Part shown: positions 37,301 through 49,689 of the stretch, piece after piece
Position numbering within the stretch: the first letter of the stretch is position 1
Layout of the letters: each line of letters starts with the position of its first letter
NCBI RefSeq assembly: GCF_945859685.1
Contig: NC_079147.1
Span: 216,073,578-216,137,577, forward strand
Source of the DNA: Eupeodes corollae
Taxonomy: Eukaryota > Arthropoda > Insecta > Diptera > Syrphidae
Direction of reading: 5' to 3'
DNA length: 64,000 bases
Program-made: the position numbers and the translations under genes
The notes under the pieces: model-generated
Told to the model about the DNA's origin: nothing
Seen by the model: only the letters and a program-made list of their open reading frames with translations
The model's database searches: none

Positions 37301-40300
37301 ATCAAAATACAAAATGGTAACAGAAGGTGTTTCCCTTGGTATTCCATCATCATTAGCAACAACAGACAGTAACAACAGTAATGAAACTGGCGGTTCGCCA
37401 AGTAGTATAGCGTCTGGTGGCAGTCCTGTGCAATCGCCTCCACCTTCATCGCAACAGCTAAACAACTGCAGTGGCAGTACGGGCAATACAACAACCAGCA
37501 GCAGTAGCACTACAAACAATGCGAATAATCTGAACTATAGCAGTGATTCGACGTCTGTTGATATAACAGCAGCAGCAGTAGCGGCGGTGGCAGCGGGCGT
37601 AGCGTCAGCCGATAAGCGCAATAAGAACGACACCAATGCCAGTAACAAAGCAAAAGTAAGTCCTTTTCCGATGTCTACGAAAACAAAACTAATTTAATTT
37701 TTTTGTAGCAACCTGTTAAACCTACAGCGGTACGAGCTAATAATAACAACAATACCAGCGGTAAAGCGGCTGCTGGGGCGGGAGGAGATTCGAATCTTAA
37801 CAACAGTGCAACATCGAACAACCTAAATAACTCAACGGCGGCGCAATTATCGCAACAACAGCAGCAGCCAAATAAAAGCCTAATAAGTTCAACGCCTAGC
37901 AAAAATCAACAACAGACGAGCCATGCGTCCGGTTTGGCGAATAGTTTGCAAACAAACGTGACGACTTCAGTGGTCAGTTCGGCGCAACAACAGCATCCAA
38001 CATCTGCGACGCTTCAACAACAACAACAGCAACAACAACATTCTAATGCACCTAGTTTGAATTCTTCATCGATAATTCAGGCCCAATCTGTGATTCAAGC
38101 CACACCACCAATTGCATTTGCAGCTGTAGCTAAGAACAATACATGTAAGAGTTTAAATTTCTTCGGCGGTGTTTGTTTATTTTTTTTTTTAAATTTTCTG
38201 ATTGATTATATTTTGTTTTTATTCAATAGCACACCTGGAAAACGGCCCAGTGCATCCTGCAACATCGTACACAATGGCAGCGCCAACGGTCGCTTCGATT
38301 GTTGGATCTAATGCACAACAGCAGCCGCAACATACAAATCTTCAAACGAATTCCTCACATCAAACAAGTGGTAAGCATTATTTTATTTTGCCAATAGCAC
38401 TTTTGAAACTTTTACACCTAATATTGTTTTTTTTTTAGATTCCTCAACAACGCATAACAACACTTCCAATAACACCAGCATAGGAAATACAGGTAGCAAT
38501 GCGGTAACATCAGGAGTTTCGGTGGATTCAGGAGCGCCTCTAGTAATAAATGCCCCGAGTAACAGCAACAGCCTCGCAAATCGCATTTCTCCCAATGGCA
38601 TTGCGAATGTAACAAATGTTCTGACAAACAACACCAGCCGAGGATCACCCGGTTTGCTGTCACCGAAACATATGAATGGTCCGTTGAATCACAACAACAA
38701 TAGTAAGGGATTAAATGTATCCGTGTCCGGGACGCAAAACAGCACCGACACCATGTCCACATTGAAAACAATGGCCCAAGACGCAATCAATCGTTCTGGG
38801 TCGGAAACGAATATGCTGACGCAAGTTCCAAATGTCGATACAAGGCAACAGCAACAACAAGGATTACTGCAACAGCAACAACAACAACAGCAGCAGCAAC
38901 AACAACAGTCTCAGCATTTCTCACCAGCCGTAACAGACACAACTGCCAATAACAGCACCACAAATGGTCCAACATCTGGCCAGGGTACTGTTAGTTTGAC
39001 AACCGGTATTGTTGGACAAAATAACACTGGCAGCGTTATAAGTAGCAAACCGACAAATGAAGCCCACATACCACCGCTGTTGGGTGTGGCACCACTTGGT
39101 CCTTCACCATTACATAAGGATCATCAATTGCAATTCCAAATGATGGAAGCAGCATACTATCATCTGCCAATGCCAAGTGATTCAGAGAAACTGACAACTT
39201 ATATTCATCGGAATCCAGTGCAAACGCCGCCCCATTACCCGCAGGTAAATTGATAAAAATCATCCCATTCGCTAAAATGGTAATTTGTTTTATTATCTTG
39301 TTTTTTTTTTCATTTTAATTGCAATCCTTGGAGCAGTCTCAGCTACCCCATTATGATACAGTGGAATTTTTCCAACGCTTATCAACTGAAACACTATTCT
39401 TTGTATTCTATTATATGGAAGGATCCAAGGCACAGTATCTAGCCGCTAAAGCTTTGAAAAAGCAAAGTTGGCGTTTTCATACGAAATACATGATGTGGTT
39501 CCAACGACATGAGGAACCAAAAATTATTAATGATGATTACGAACAGGTAAGAAATTGAATTTAATAATATATCTAAAAATCTTCAGTAAAACAATACCAA
39601 CACAAACAAAAAATCAACTGTCACGAGCACTTTTAATGATTACGATCTAGTACTACCAGAATTATAAATCAGATGGTATAATAACAAATCTGAAGTGTAT
39701 AAAAAACAGTAACTTAAATCTTTAGCCGTTCAAATTAAATAAAACCCATTCAAACAACAGAATTCGATAGGATAAGAATTAAGACATCAACGCCATATTA
39801 TAAGTTTTAAGTTTTATTCGGTAATTTCAGAGCTCATAAGGGATTTCCAAAAAGGTCTTAACAATTTTTTTTAATAAAATGCACACCACTTGAAGTATTT
39901 CAAAAACTTTATAATCGACTTAAAGATGCGTGTCAATTTAAGATTACTTGTGGTAGTTAACTCTCGAGAGCAACTCTCGGGAGACTGTCCATTTCAGAGC
40001 CAAATTTTAGAAATTTCGCTATCGCGAGCTCTCTGCTAGAATATTGATATTTTTCTTGCTGATTCCATAATCGTGTCCACTTGATAGATCTCTTCTGCTT
40101 GCATATTATCAGTTGGCCATGTATTCTTACAAGCGAAGGGTTGCAGCTGCTTTAATGATCGGCACTGTTTTTAAAAAAAGAATAAACAAAAATGTTGGGT
40201 CAAACCGTGGGTGGATGTGGGCTCTAACGTAAGTGGTTGCCATAAACTAATAACTTAACTTAGCCACAAAAAAAAATAGTCTAGATACGTTAAAGCGCAA

Positions 40301-42210
40301 TCGACTGGGTCATTTATTGAGACAACGCGCTCATCGATCAATCAATTGTAAGGTGTACTGTGTGGCTTGTGACACCACCCAGTTATACAATATAAGCCAA
40401 AAATAAAACAGTTTGAAAGTTATTGTAATGCTGGACTTGTGTTTTTGAAGCCTCTAATAATTTTCTTCAAAATTGTTAAAAATAAGAGTTGTTGTTTAAT
40501 AATAACATTTGTTTCTTTGATATCTATTTATTATTTTGTTTTGATAATTTTTGTTCGAATGTGAAAGTAGATTTCTTGAATTTGTTTTGGTGACTGTTTA
40601 TTTACTTTCCACTCTATTTGATCAAAAATAATATGGGAATGTAATATCTGAACGAGCTTGAGAAGAAAAACATTGTCAAATTGGTGCTAAAGAGAATGAA
40701 GACGTGTGCAAAAATAAGTGCTACAACTTTTCAGACACAAGTCGAACCCTACTGTAGTGTAGAAAAAAAACTAAAATCAAAAAGATACAGATTTGGAAAA
40801 AACTAAAAAAAATAATTGAAAATGCAACCAAAAAAGTTGAAAGACTACGTAACTTAAAATAAACAATAATAACAAGCTTATTCGCCTACCACTGTAAGCT
40901 GAAAAGGCAAAGCATCTAAACATCCTATGTCCTTGTACCAGTTACGGCCTAGTCACTGATAAAGCATCGGTTCCCATCTATCACCGAAATGAAGCATCAG
41001 TAAGCATGGTTAGTAGGCAGATGGGGGCGCGTCTCGAAACCTACCGCGTGCTGTTATCTTGTGTTCTTTCTATATGTTGTTCTTTCTCTTCTGTCCTTCT
41101 ATCTTGTGTTATTATCACCTTACATAGTAGTCTAGTCGCTCAAGGTGGTGTGTTCTTTACTCTGTACATTTATGTGCTATGTAGTATGTAATGTAATGTA
41201 ATGCATTTAGAAATGTGATGCATTAAAGCAGGGATATTACTAAGGTGAAGAAAATCATCTATCCTTCTGAAGAACTTAATGGCTGAACCACAAACACGCT
41301 TCTGCTTCGGCTTAGCCTGACGTTTACGAGTTCAGCCATAGAAATTTAATATACAATCACAATGACACTTTGACCTCACGTTTTGTTTAATAATCGTAAG
41401 GAAAAGAACGTAAAGAACTCCAAACGAAAGCTCTAGTTCAAACCAACGTCTCTCAGTCTGCGCTTTTGTGTTTCAGCCATAAGTTTCTTACAAGTCGAAG
41501 TGCACTTCAAACTTGCTACGTTGCCACTTTTTGCAGCTTTGTATGTTGCTCTTTTAATTTCATTTTATTCTCTCAATCAAAAGATTACAGAATAACGAAG
41601 AATAAAATTCGATAAGAAATTAAATTTTTGAAAAATTTACATAGATATCGATAACATGTGCATGTAGCACATTTTCTCCATTGCACTTTAGATCTTTTTT
41701 CCAAGTGGTTTTAGCAAATACAGATTCTTTAATCGAATTTATTTCTAAATTATAATTTTTGAGTTATGATGTTTTTTATTTCAATGAGCGAAGTGTTGGG
41801 ATGTTTGATAAGTATATAACGAACAAATATTTCCAACACTTGCCCTTGACTGTCATTTTGAAAAGGCACAAGGAGAAAAGAAGGATTTAGTTCCAATATT
41901 TAACGCTTAAAACCCACGTTAATCACATAATAAAACAGTTCCTCACAAGTAAGTTGTTTCATGATTTGAAAAAAGAAAAAAAGAAATCAGTGAAATGTGT
42001 ACAGAAATAGTTTTAGAAAAAATCATTACGAATCCAGTGTTTGGTATAAACATTCTTATTTAATACAGAATTTCGAAAAAATCTTAAGTTATTCTATTCT
42101 TCTTTTTCCAGGGTACGTACATCTACTTCGACTATGAAAAATGGAGTCAACGCAAAAAGGAAGGATTCACATTTGAATACAAGTACTTAGAAGACAAGGA
42201 GTTGAATTGA
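31351..42210 (+). CDS. Not3: CCR4-NOT transcription complex subunit 3 (Not3), 913 aa
   Basis: Scaffold subunit of the CCR4-NOT deadenylase, which shortens mRNA poly(A) tails. Eleven coding exons: 31351-31375, 33561-33658, 33736-33870, 33956-34291, 37019-37142, 37324-37655, 37709-38144, 38230-38370, 38439-39244, 39337-39546, 42112-42210 (2742 nt, in frame throughout). The N-terminal Not3 domain (residues 1 to about 240) starts MAATRKLQGEIDRCLKKVAE and is helical/coiled-coil. The middle (about 240-750) is low-complexity Ser/Asn/Gln with a long poly-Q near 38870-38910. The C-terminal NOT box (about 755-913) includes LPHYDTVEFFQRLSTETLFF and ends YKYLEDKELN; it docks on NOT1/NOT2. Introns 1, 4 and 10 are large; introns 1 and 10 hold SINEs. 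The exon 6 acceptor is weak but frame-consistent. AATAAA occurs at 42231. Confidence 0.95.
32856..33160 (+). mobile_element. tRNA-like SINE in Not3 intron 1
   Basis: The head has pol III-like boxes: an A-box-like GGCATGATGGT near 32867 and a B-box-like GGGTTTAGTCCC at 32913-32924, spaced as in tRNA-derived SINEs. A roughly 200-bp body follows (ending CAACGGACTGTTGCGCCACG), then an AT-rich tail with TTAT repeats at 33140-33153. The organisation supports a SINE; the parental tRNA was not identified. Confidence 0.55.
40941..41206 (+). mobile_element. 5S rRNA-derived SINE in Not3 intron 10
   Basis: The first 120 bases (40941-41060) align along their whole length with animal 5S rRNA: CATCGGTTCCCATC then TATCACCGAAATGAAGCA (loop B/helix III region), GGTTAGTAGGCAGATGGGGG (box C region, 41009-41028) and TACCGCGTGCTGTTATCTT (3' stem region). 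The internal promoter boxes A and C are recognisable. The 3' strand does not end where 5S ends but continues into an unrelated body of about 130 bases, which closes with a tandem ATGTA tail (41187-41203). That is the layout of a SINE3-type element rather than a simple 5S pseudogene. Confidence 0.7.
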
Positions 42211-44409
42211 TGGATTCATGTAAAAATTAAAATAAACAAATTTTAAAAAAATGAAAACAAGAAAAAGAAAATACAAAAAAAAAAGAAATACAAAAACAAA
42301 AAAAACCTATTCTATTAAAAAAAAGATGAAATATTTGAAAAAAAAACACACTTATGTTTTAGTTTTTACTCATAACTTTAGTTTTTTTTATTACTTTGTT
42401 ATACATTTAATTTCTCTTGCATTCGCGATCATTAATATGTTAATCATTTACAAAACTAAAAAGAAAAAAATGTAGAGAAGATGAAGAAGTGCGTGCATTG
42501 TGTATAGAAAAGATAAAAAGAAAACATGAATATAAAATGGGAAGTGAACCAGAAGACACTCACATTGAAAACAACATTTAAAAGATAATTAAAAAAAAAA
42601 AACAAGATTTAGAATTAATAAAAAACAAAACAAAAATATTACATTATATATGCGCTTGATATATGTTTTCATTTCCTTTTTTAATAATTCAAAACCAACA
42701 AGCCCATAATAAAAAAAAACACTGGATTGGGAGGAGAATATCTACCAGAGAGCTGAGAGCCTTGTGTGAGAATTTTTGTATTTGTTGTTTTTTTTTGTTT
42801 TACTGGGGTTCAAATTTTAGTTGAATCTGTTATAGATTCCTTGTGTGTTGTAAGCAGCAGGTTGTCAATTCCCATTTCTTAAAATACCTATTGTTTCACT
42901 CTTCAGACCTGAAGTCATGCTATAAATATGAAATCTTTTTAAAAAGCTGTCTGTCTGGAAAAATAATGCTAAACAATAATATTCTGTTAACATAATTAAG
43001 ATGTCAGAAATATTGGCGATCATAAAATGATCTTTCGAAGCAATTTCCTTTTGTTTTAGAGAAAAAGAAAACAAAACAAAGCAGAAATGTTGCTTGTGAA
43101 TATAGAAGCACAGTTCATGTGAATTAACGCTTCCTTTGGCTGGGGATCAGCTCGTCAGGTATTGTTTATCATTTTTTACAAACCTAACCGTACTGGGTCC
43201 CTTCACAATAAAAAACATTCAAAACCCGTAGTTATGAATTGAATGAGTCCACTTAATTTTGTTGCCAAAGGAGCTTGAAATATTGTTATGAACTGACGAC
43301 TTGAAATGTTCTTCGCATATATTCCAAATGAATGATACTTTCTTTAAATAAATAATTTTGAAAAGACGAAGTAATCCATAACATTTTCCAAAGTACAGTG
43401 CAAAATATCTTTTAGTCTTTAGTATTTGTGCCTGAAACCGAGCTTCTAATTGTTTCTGATCCAAATAATGAAGAACTTTTGGTTTCAATCTGCAATACTG
43501 CTTGATAGACGATGAATTAAAACATCACAGCTAGGTAAGGCTATTATCGTTTTGTTTCCTTTATTTTTACGATAAGTTTCAATATTCTGTTCTCTGCTCG
43601 TATTGTAAAAAAATAAAATAAAATAGAAAATGAAACCCTTGACTTGCGTGACAAATTCACAATTAAAATTATTTGCACTTTTTATTAAATAAATTTTAAA
43701 TATATTTATAATAATATATTTAATATTTTATTTACATAATATTTCTTAAGTAAAAACAAAAAAAAGAATACGCAGCTGCAAACAAGTCAACTAATTTAAA
43801 TAAATAAAATACAAAATAATAACAAAAAAATACATTTTGCCAGAGAGTAGTTTTTGCATTTTTTGCGCATAAAATGAAAATCGTTTACTAATTATAAAAT
43901 ATATTAACAATATATGCAAAATATAATAAATTTAATTGACAAACAAAAAATATATATAAAACATGTATTTGTAGTAAAAACAACAACAAAAAAAGTAGTG
44001 AAAACATACATGCATAATATACCGTATAAAAAACAACAAGGCAGACACAAAAACAAAAACACATCCAAATATTAATAAAAAAGAATGAAATTTCCCTTTT
44101 AAAAAAATAATAATAACAAGGAGAATTATATTTAAACAAAAAAAAAGTTACATAAAAATCAATGTAAATTATTTAAAAAAAAACTCATATAAAATGAAAA
44201 AATTATTAATAACCTAAAAAAAAATTAAAAAATGACAAAAAAAAAACATTTTTAAAAATTACTATTAAAAGAATATACAAGAAAAGATGATTTATGAAAA
44301 AGTGGTTGTCTTTTTCTTATTTACATTGAAATTTTAACTCACTCTCTGTTTATCTATGAGGGAGGGTAGAGAAAGACAGAGAGTGGGAGAATAATTGAAA
44401 ACAAAAACT
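42211..44409. other. Not3 3' UTR and downstream A-rich intergenic DNA
   Basis: AATAAA signals occur at 42231 and repeatedly to 42700, so the Not3 3' UTR probably ends within the first few hundred bases. The rest is A-rich with no recognisable gene. Confidence 0.5.
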
Positions 44410-45106
44410 GGGCCCTGATTATGGGATTCGCGTTTTCGTTTTCCTAGCGAGTTAGCCATTTTTCAATGATTGCTTTCGCTTTCGCCTTCTTCGTTTTGCA
44501 TTTGATCAATTAACAGATTCGAAGGCTAATTTTAAATGTCATAATGTTTGTTGGCGAATTGAAATCCGACAGCTTTTTTGGCAGACTCACAGACGAAAGA
44601 GTTTATTATAATTCACTGTTCAATTTTGTGGATTCTTTCTTGATTGTAATTATTAAACATGTGAGCTAGCTTTATTTTAAATTTCTTATAAATTATCCAC
44701 AATACAATATTTTAAAATTCATTCAAAGAACGGTAAAAACAAGCAAACAAATGGACATCAATTTTTGGATCTCGTCGAGTTTATAAGGAAAAATAAGGGC
44801 ATTGCAACGGGAGCATTCGTCGGTCCTGAATATCGGGCTAAAACAAGTTTAATTAATATTTAATACTGTTAATTGAATAAATCAGCGCAAATTTCGCAAA
44901 TCCAAAAAATAAATACAAAATTTGTGGAAAGCTGTCAAAACAAAAGTGTTAAATCACTGGAATATTGGAAGAAAAAGCCGAACCAAAAGTGTCAAATCAA
45001 ATAGTGATTCGCTTCTCCGCGAATTCGTTAATAAGGAAATACGACGCGAGTCGAATTTGAAAGGTTGAATTGAAAACGATTCGCCACGAACCTCATAATC
45101 AGGCCC
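44410..45106. mobile_element. MITE D, about 700 bp, GGGCC-TGATTATG ends
   Basis: The left end GGGCCCTGATTATGGGATTC (44410) matches the complement of the right end, read as GGGCCTGATTATGAGGTTCG (ending 45106). The interior is non-coding and rich in CGAATTCG-like motifs. GGGCC-type ends are common in PIF/Harbinger relatives, but no transposase is present, so the superfamily is inference. Confidence 0.75.
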
Positions 45107-47764
45107 GGAACAAATTCACAATAAAAAAACAAAAGTATTCCTGTGTAGACAAATTTTCACCGAATCCAAACTAAGGTGAGAGGTATTTTATTAATTTTTA
45201 TTACTATACTTTTATGTCATTTAATGGGTTTTTTAAATGTATAAATTCAACTTTCCAATACACTTTTTTTCTGGCGCATGAAATGTGATTGGAATTGTTT
45301 TTTTTTTCATTGTTAGTGTAAATTTTTGTACCATTTAAGGAGTGCAATAGAACTACAGTAGGAAATTTGCTCACCAATGAAAATTTTGTGTAAAGTCACC
45401 AAGAAGTTCATCTACTATAATCATTGAGGAATAGCATGCAATGAAATCCTTACTGAAATGCACTGTGTTTTTCCTATGATCACAAAATCCACCCAAGCTT
45501 TTTCTTTTGTACAAAATTTGAATCACTATCAAGCATGAGATGGGATTTGTGTTGTCTATTTGGTTTCTCTTTTCTTTACCTGGCACTGAATTGTTATACG
45601 GAGATTGGCCTCAGTTTCAGAATTTCAATATTCAGGTATTTTACATATCATAAAAACTTCGGTTCGCGATTCTCAGCCTGTTTTGCTTCTAGAATCAAAG
45701 TTATTTCCAACAACAATGCACAGTGTCCGGGGTAAGTGATCTTTTTTGCAAGCATTGTTGTTTTTTTCGAGAAACAGAAAAAATACAAAATGCATTTGTG
45801 TTTTCAAGGCGCGACGCTCCACGCGCCGTTATTTAATTACATACATAAAATCCTTTTCTTCTATTGTTTATTTTTTCAGTTGAAGTCAATTGTTCACAGT
45901 GTCGACAATTTCGTAAAACCAATATACATATAAAAGAATAGTTATTGAAAAGAGTAAAAGAAAATAAATTCTAAAAGTGTCAAAAAGTGATTTTCATTTT
46001 GTTTGTTTCTTTATGTACCTACATATGTAAATATGTATGTGCTTCGTTTTTTTTACTATTATAGGTATTCAGTATTTTTTATTCATCTAATTTAATTTTT
46101 TTTAAATCAAATTATAAAAATTTACATGACTGTTTTTTTTAATATTTGTACCTAAAGATTAAGCAATGAGTAAAAAATAATTATATAATACAAAAATGAA
46201 AGACTTCCTTTATTTTTCACTAGGTCATTTTGCACTAATGAATGAGTAACACTTGCTTGCCTAATAAAATCACTGGTAAATATACATTTATGAATAAAAA
46301 GTTCAATTTTGCAAAGTAAATTCCGAAGTGAATATAGCCAAGTATATCAGCAACTCAACTAACATATTGATTTCACCGGTGTGAATTCACGGTATTTTTC
46401 ATCAACTAAACTTCACTTTGGAATACACCAAATACACTTGATTGGTGATTTCCTCACTGAACAGTCACCATGAAATTCACTACTTGGTGAAAGCCAATCC
46501 AATCCCTTTGTTGATTTCATTTATGTTTCCACCATGTTTCATATGGTGTAGCTTCAATTCCCATTCACCAAAGAAAAAGTTGATGATTCGCCGATTAATT
46601 TTTTGAAATTTCTTTCTGGTATCAAATTTTAACTAAACACTTTTTTAAAATTCTATTAGTATTGATGGAAATAAAAATCTAGATCTGCAGATTTAATCTT
46701 AAATCAAAAATAAATCAATTAATTTTGCCCCATGGAATACAAAAGCGGAAAATTAATGTTTTGACAGATCTAGAAAACCCCATACATGTTTTCATATTTT
46801 GTTTATTCATTTAATCCAGATATATTATGTACGTCAGACCATGTGTTAAATCCAGTAGTTCTTCTTAGTAATTTACTTGTTTATGATGTTGGCCTAATTA
46901 ATAATAAAAGTTTCCGATCTCGATTCCCGAACGCACTTCTCCAAAAATAAAAAAAAACTGCTTCGATATTTTTTAGTTTATTGGTATTTTTTATTGAACA
47001 CAATCCCGTTATTCGATTTTAAGCAAATAAATGAACTAAAATTTTAGTCTAAATTTGTGTCTGTGGATCTAACGGTTTTCAGAATACAGTCGTCTTAATA
47101 CGTTTTTTAAAAATAAATAATCGTCGAAGTAATATTAATAGGCCAAAAGAAGAAGATTGGACCAAAAAAAGGCGAAAGTGGTAATTTTTGAGATAAGTGA
47201 AGAACACCTACATTATTGGGATACAACTTTTTCTGGAGTAACTTTTGTCCTTATTAATTTTGCTTTTGTCCTTATATCGACTGTTTAGATTTAAATAAAA
47301 AAAGAGGCTGAGATGCGACCCACACTGATAACTTCCCGTCCTGCCTGGCGATTTGTCTTTCTTTAAATTTTCAACAAATATTCATAACAATGTTTTTGTC
47401 CAAAAATCAATTTTAGTAGTTAGCAGTGCTAACTTACCACATAATAAAATCAAGACAATTCCTCATTTATTTAGGATATATCGATTATCTTACATCAATT
47501 TTTACCAATTGTGCGAACTATTTATTGTAGATTTAAATTTTTAAGGAAAAACTTACTTCGCAATTTTGTATAAAAACTTTTTTTTAGAATAAAATTGGTT
47601 TGAAGCCAAAATTTCTAATTTTCGAAAAGATATTTGAGTCAAAAATCAATTTTGAATAAGTTTTAATAGTTTTTAGTTTTTAAAATCAAAAATTGTCCAT
47701 TCGACCTTTCACAAAATTTTACCAAATGTCAAAAGCGTTATTTGTTGTTGCATGCAATTAGGGG
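45107..47764. other. AT-rich intergenic stretch
   Basis: No convincing gene. At 46370-46570 short TTCACC/GGTGAA-type motifs recur on both strands, suggesting a decayed MITE. A possible but weak spliced microgene around 45690-45956 is discussed separately. Confidence 0.4.
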
Positions 47765-49260
47765 CAATGGCGGATCGTAGGGGCCATGACCCCCCGCCCC
47801 CTGGGAGATAGTTTGTTTGTTTTTTTTTTGTAAGAATTGCCTTCAATTCAAAACCCCCATTATATTTTGAATTATACAAAATTTGTAATTTACTTCCTTA
47901 AACTTTATTCATCGAAGGGAGTGGAGGAGAAGATGGAACGACGAGCTGTACAGCGACGTAGACTTAGCCAGAAGGGTAAAAGTCCAACGACTAATATGGC
48001 TGGGTCACGTAGAGCGCATGGAAACCGATGCTCCGGCCGGAAAGTCTTCGAATCGACACCCACAAGGCAACGCAATAGAGGAAGACCGCGGATCAGATGG
48101 CGCGCACAAGTGGAAGGTGACCTCACCCAACTTGGAGCTCGAAACTGGAGACATCTAGCTAGGGACCGAGCAAGATGGAGAAGTTTGTTGGGTGAGGCCT
48201 TAGTTCACACAGGAATGTAGCGCAACCTTAAGTAAGTAAGTAAACTTTGTTAACTGAAGAATGGACCAAGAACATGCTATGAATCGGATATTCAGCCCTA
48301 TTCCACAAACGCACCACAAATGTGTCAACTTTTGACCAATGGACGATCCAGGGGGTGGGGGTCGTATGAGCCATAAAGTTAATACAGTTGAGTTGTGTGA
48401 TTAAAGATTTCATTTAAAGATCTATTAGTAATTTAACGACATTCACAAAACTTGCTGTCAAAAACAACTAAAATTTTTGTTTTCACGCATTTTATAATTT
48501 AAAAAGCTTCTATTAATGCTTACAATTATTTTCATAAACAACAGGGTCGGGCAAAAAGATCTCCCATATTTTAAAATTTAACAGACAAATTTTATTGATT
48601 TTTTTAAATTAAATACTATGCCATTACATTAAATAAAATAATTACTTAGTTTAAAACATTACCATTTTACTATAAATAGCTTTAAATATAAACGTCTAAA
48701 AATACGGGAGTTTTTTTTGCTGGAACCTGTTTATACGAAGTTTCGCATTACTAAAAAATTTCGAACCAGAGCTTTTTATGAAACATGACATTACGATGCA
48801 TGGTAGAGAGTAAAAAAGTGAACCCGATTTCGCCCGTCTGTCTGACTGTCCTGGACCCTACAGTCCGAACAATTATGTTGATTAAAATTAAGGTTTTCAG
48901 GCGATTAACGTAAGGCGTTTTTCTTTTTATTTATAAAATACGAAAAATAACAGACAAACAATATTTTTTGTTTCAATATGTGTATTGTTTAAGCTTTCTC
49001 TTAATTTTGTATTTTTAATTTGGCTTCTTTCTACAAGAAAGTTATATTTTGGTATTGCTCCAGAAGTGTATCCCTCATAAAACCATTATTTCAAAATTCA
49101 GTTTGCTTTAATGTTGTTTTTTTTTCATTTTCGGGAAAGGTGCTTATATTTTTTACATATTAAGTCCCGATATTTTAAAAATCGGTAGTTGGATATTTAA
49201 GAAACTTGTAAATGGAACACAAAATATTAGTCTTTAAATTAAAAATTGGGCCTTTAGCTC
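47765..49260 (-). repeat. Family C dispersed repeat, copy 2 (inverted, interrupted)
   Basis: Reverse-complement partner of 10870-12115, about 37 kb away. It starts GGCGGATCGTAGGGGCCATG (47770) and runs through ATATTCAGCCCTATTCCA (48289), TTAACGACATTCACAAAAC (48433) and ACCCTACAGTCCGAACA (48854). It is interrupted at about 47914-48241 by a retrotransposon 3' fragment. The right boundary is approximate. Confidence 0.8.
47914..48241 (+). mobile_element. 5'-truncated CFDP2-like retrotransposon 3' end with target-site duplication
   Basis: The frame 47915-48220 encodes the C-terminal tail of the family also present at 6030-9052: VEEKMERRAVQRR, a relict of the LGHVERM block, KVFESTPTRQRNRGRPRIRW and VEGDLTQLGARNWRHLARDR. 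The start corresponds to position 8880 of that longer copy. The insert ends in a GTAA repeat (48229-48241) and is flanked by TAAACTTTATT and TAAACTTTGTT. The uninterrupted family C copy has a single such site near 11915, so this is a target-site duplication from target-primed reverse transcription. Confidence 0.88.
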
Positions 49261-49689
49261 TTCAAAGAATCCGATAGCATCTTGTAAAATATTCAAAAAC
49301 GGTTTACCATTTGACATTTATGTATGTGTCTGAATGAAGAAGGCAATATTATATACCGGAACTAAAAAATGCAATTAAAGTTACATAATTATGTACAAAG
49401 TAACCAGTGTAACTTTTTTTCTGTGTGTCTTAACATTTTGCGTTTTTTTATTATTTCCTTATTACCGTATTTTGTACGATGGTCTTATCTTAAAAGGTAT
49501 AACTTTTCTATTCCTAGTGGCAACATAACCTATTTTCTTTTAATTTCACATATAAGAGAATTCTGAGAGAAATTATTTTTGAATTTTCGATGACATTAAT
49601 CTCAAAACTCTGTCTCCAACCAACTTCTCTTTTTATGTTGAACTCTTTAACCGATTTAAGACTCTTTCTAATTTTGTATATGATGGCTA

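Noticed and set aside
37226..39263. Minus-strand Leu/Cys/Val-rich frames opposite Not3
   Set aside because: They are complements of poly-Gln, poly-Asn and poly-Ser codons, not independent genes.
43888..44139. Minus-strand frame of 83 codons rich in Phe/Cys/Leu
   Set aside because: It comes from A-rich plus-strand DNA; no conserved pattern and no splice context.
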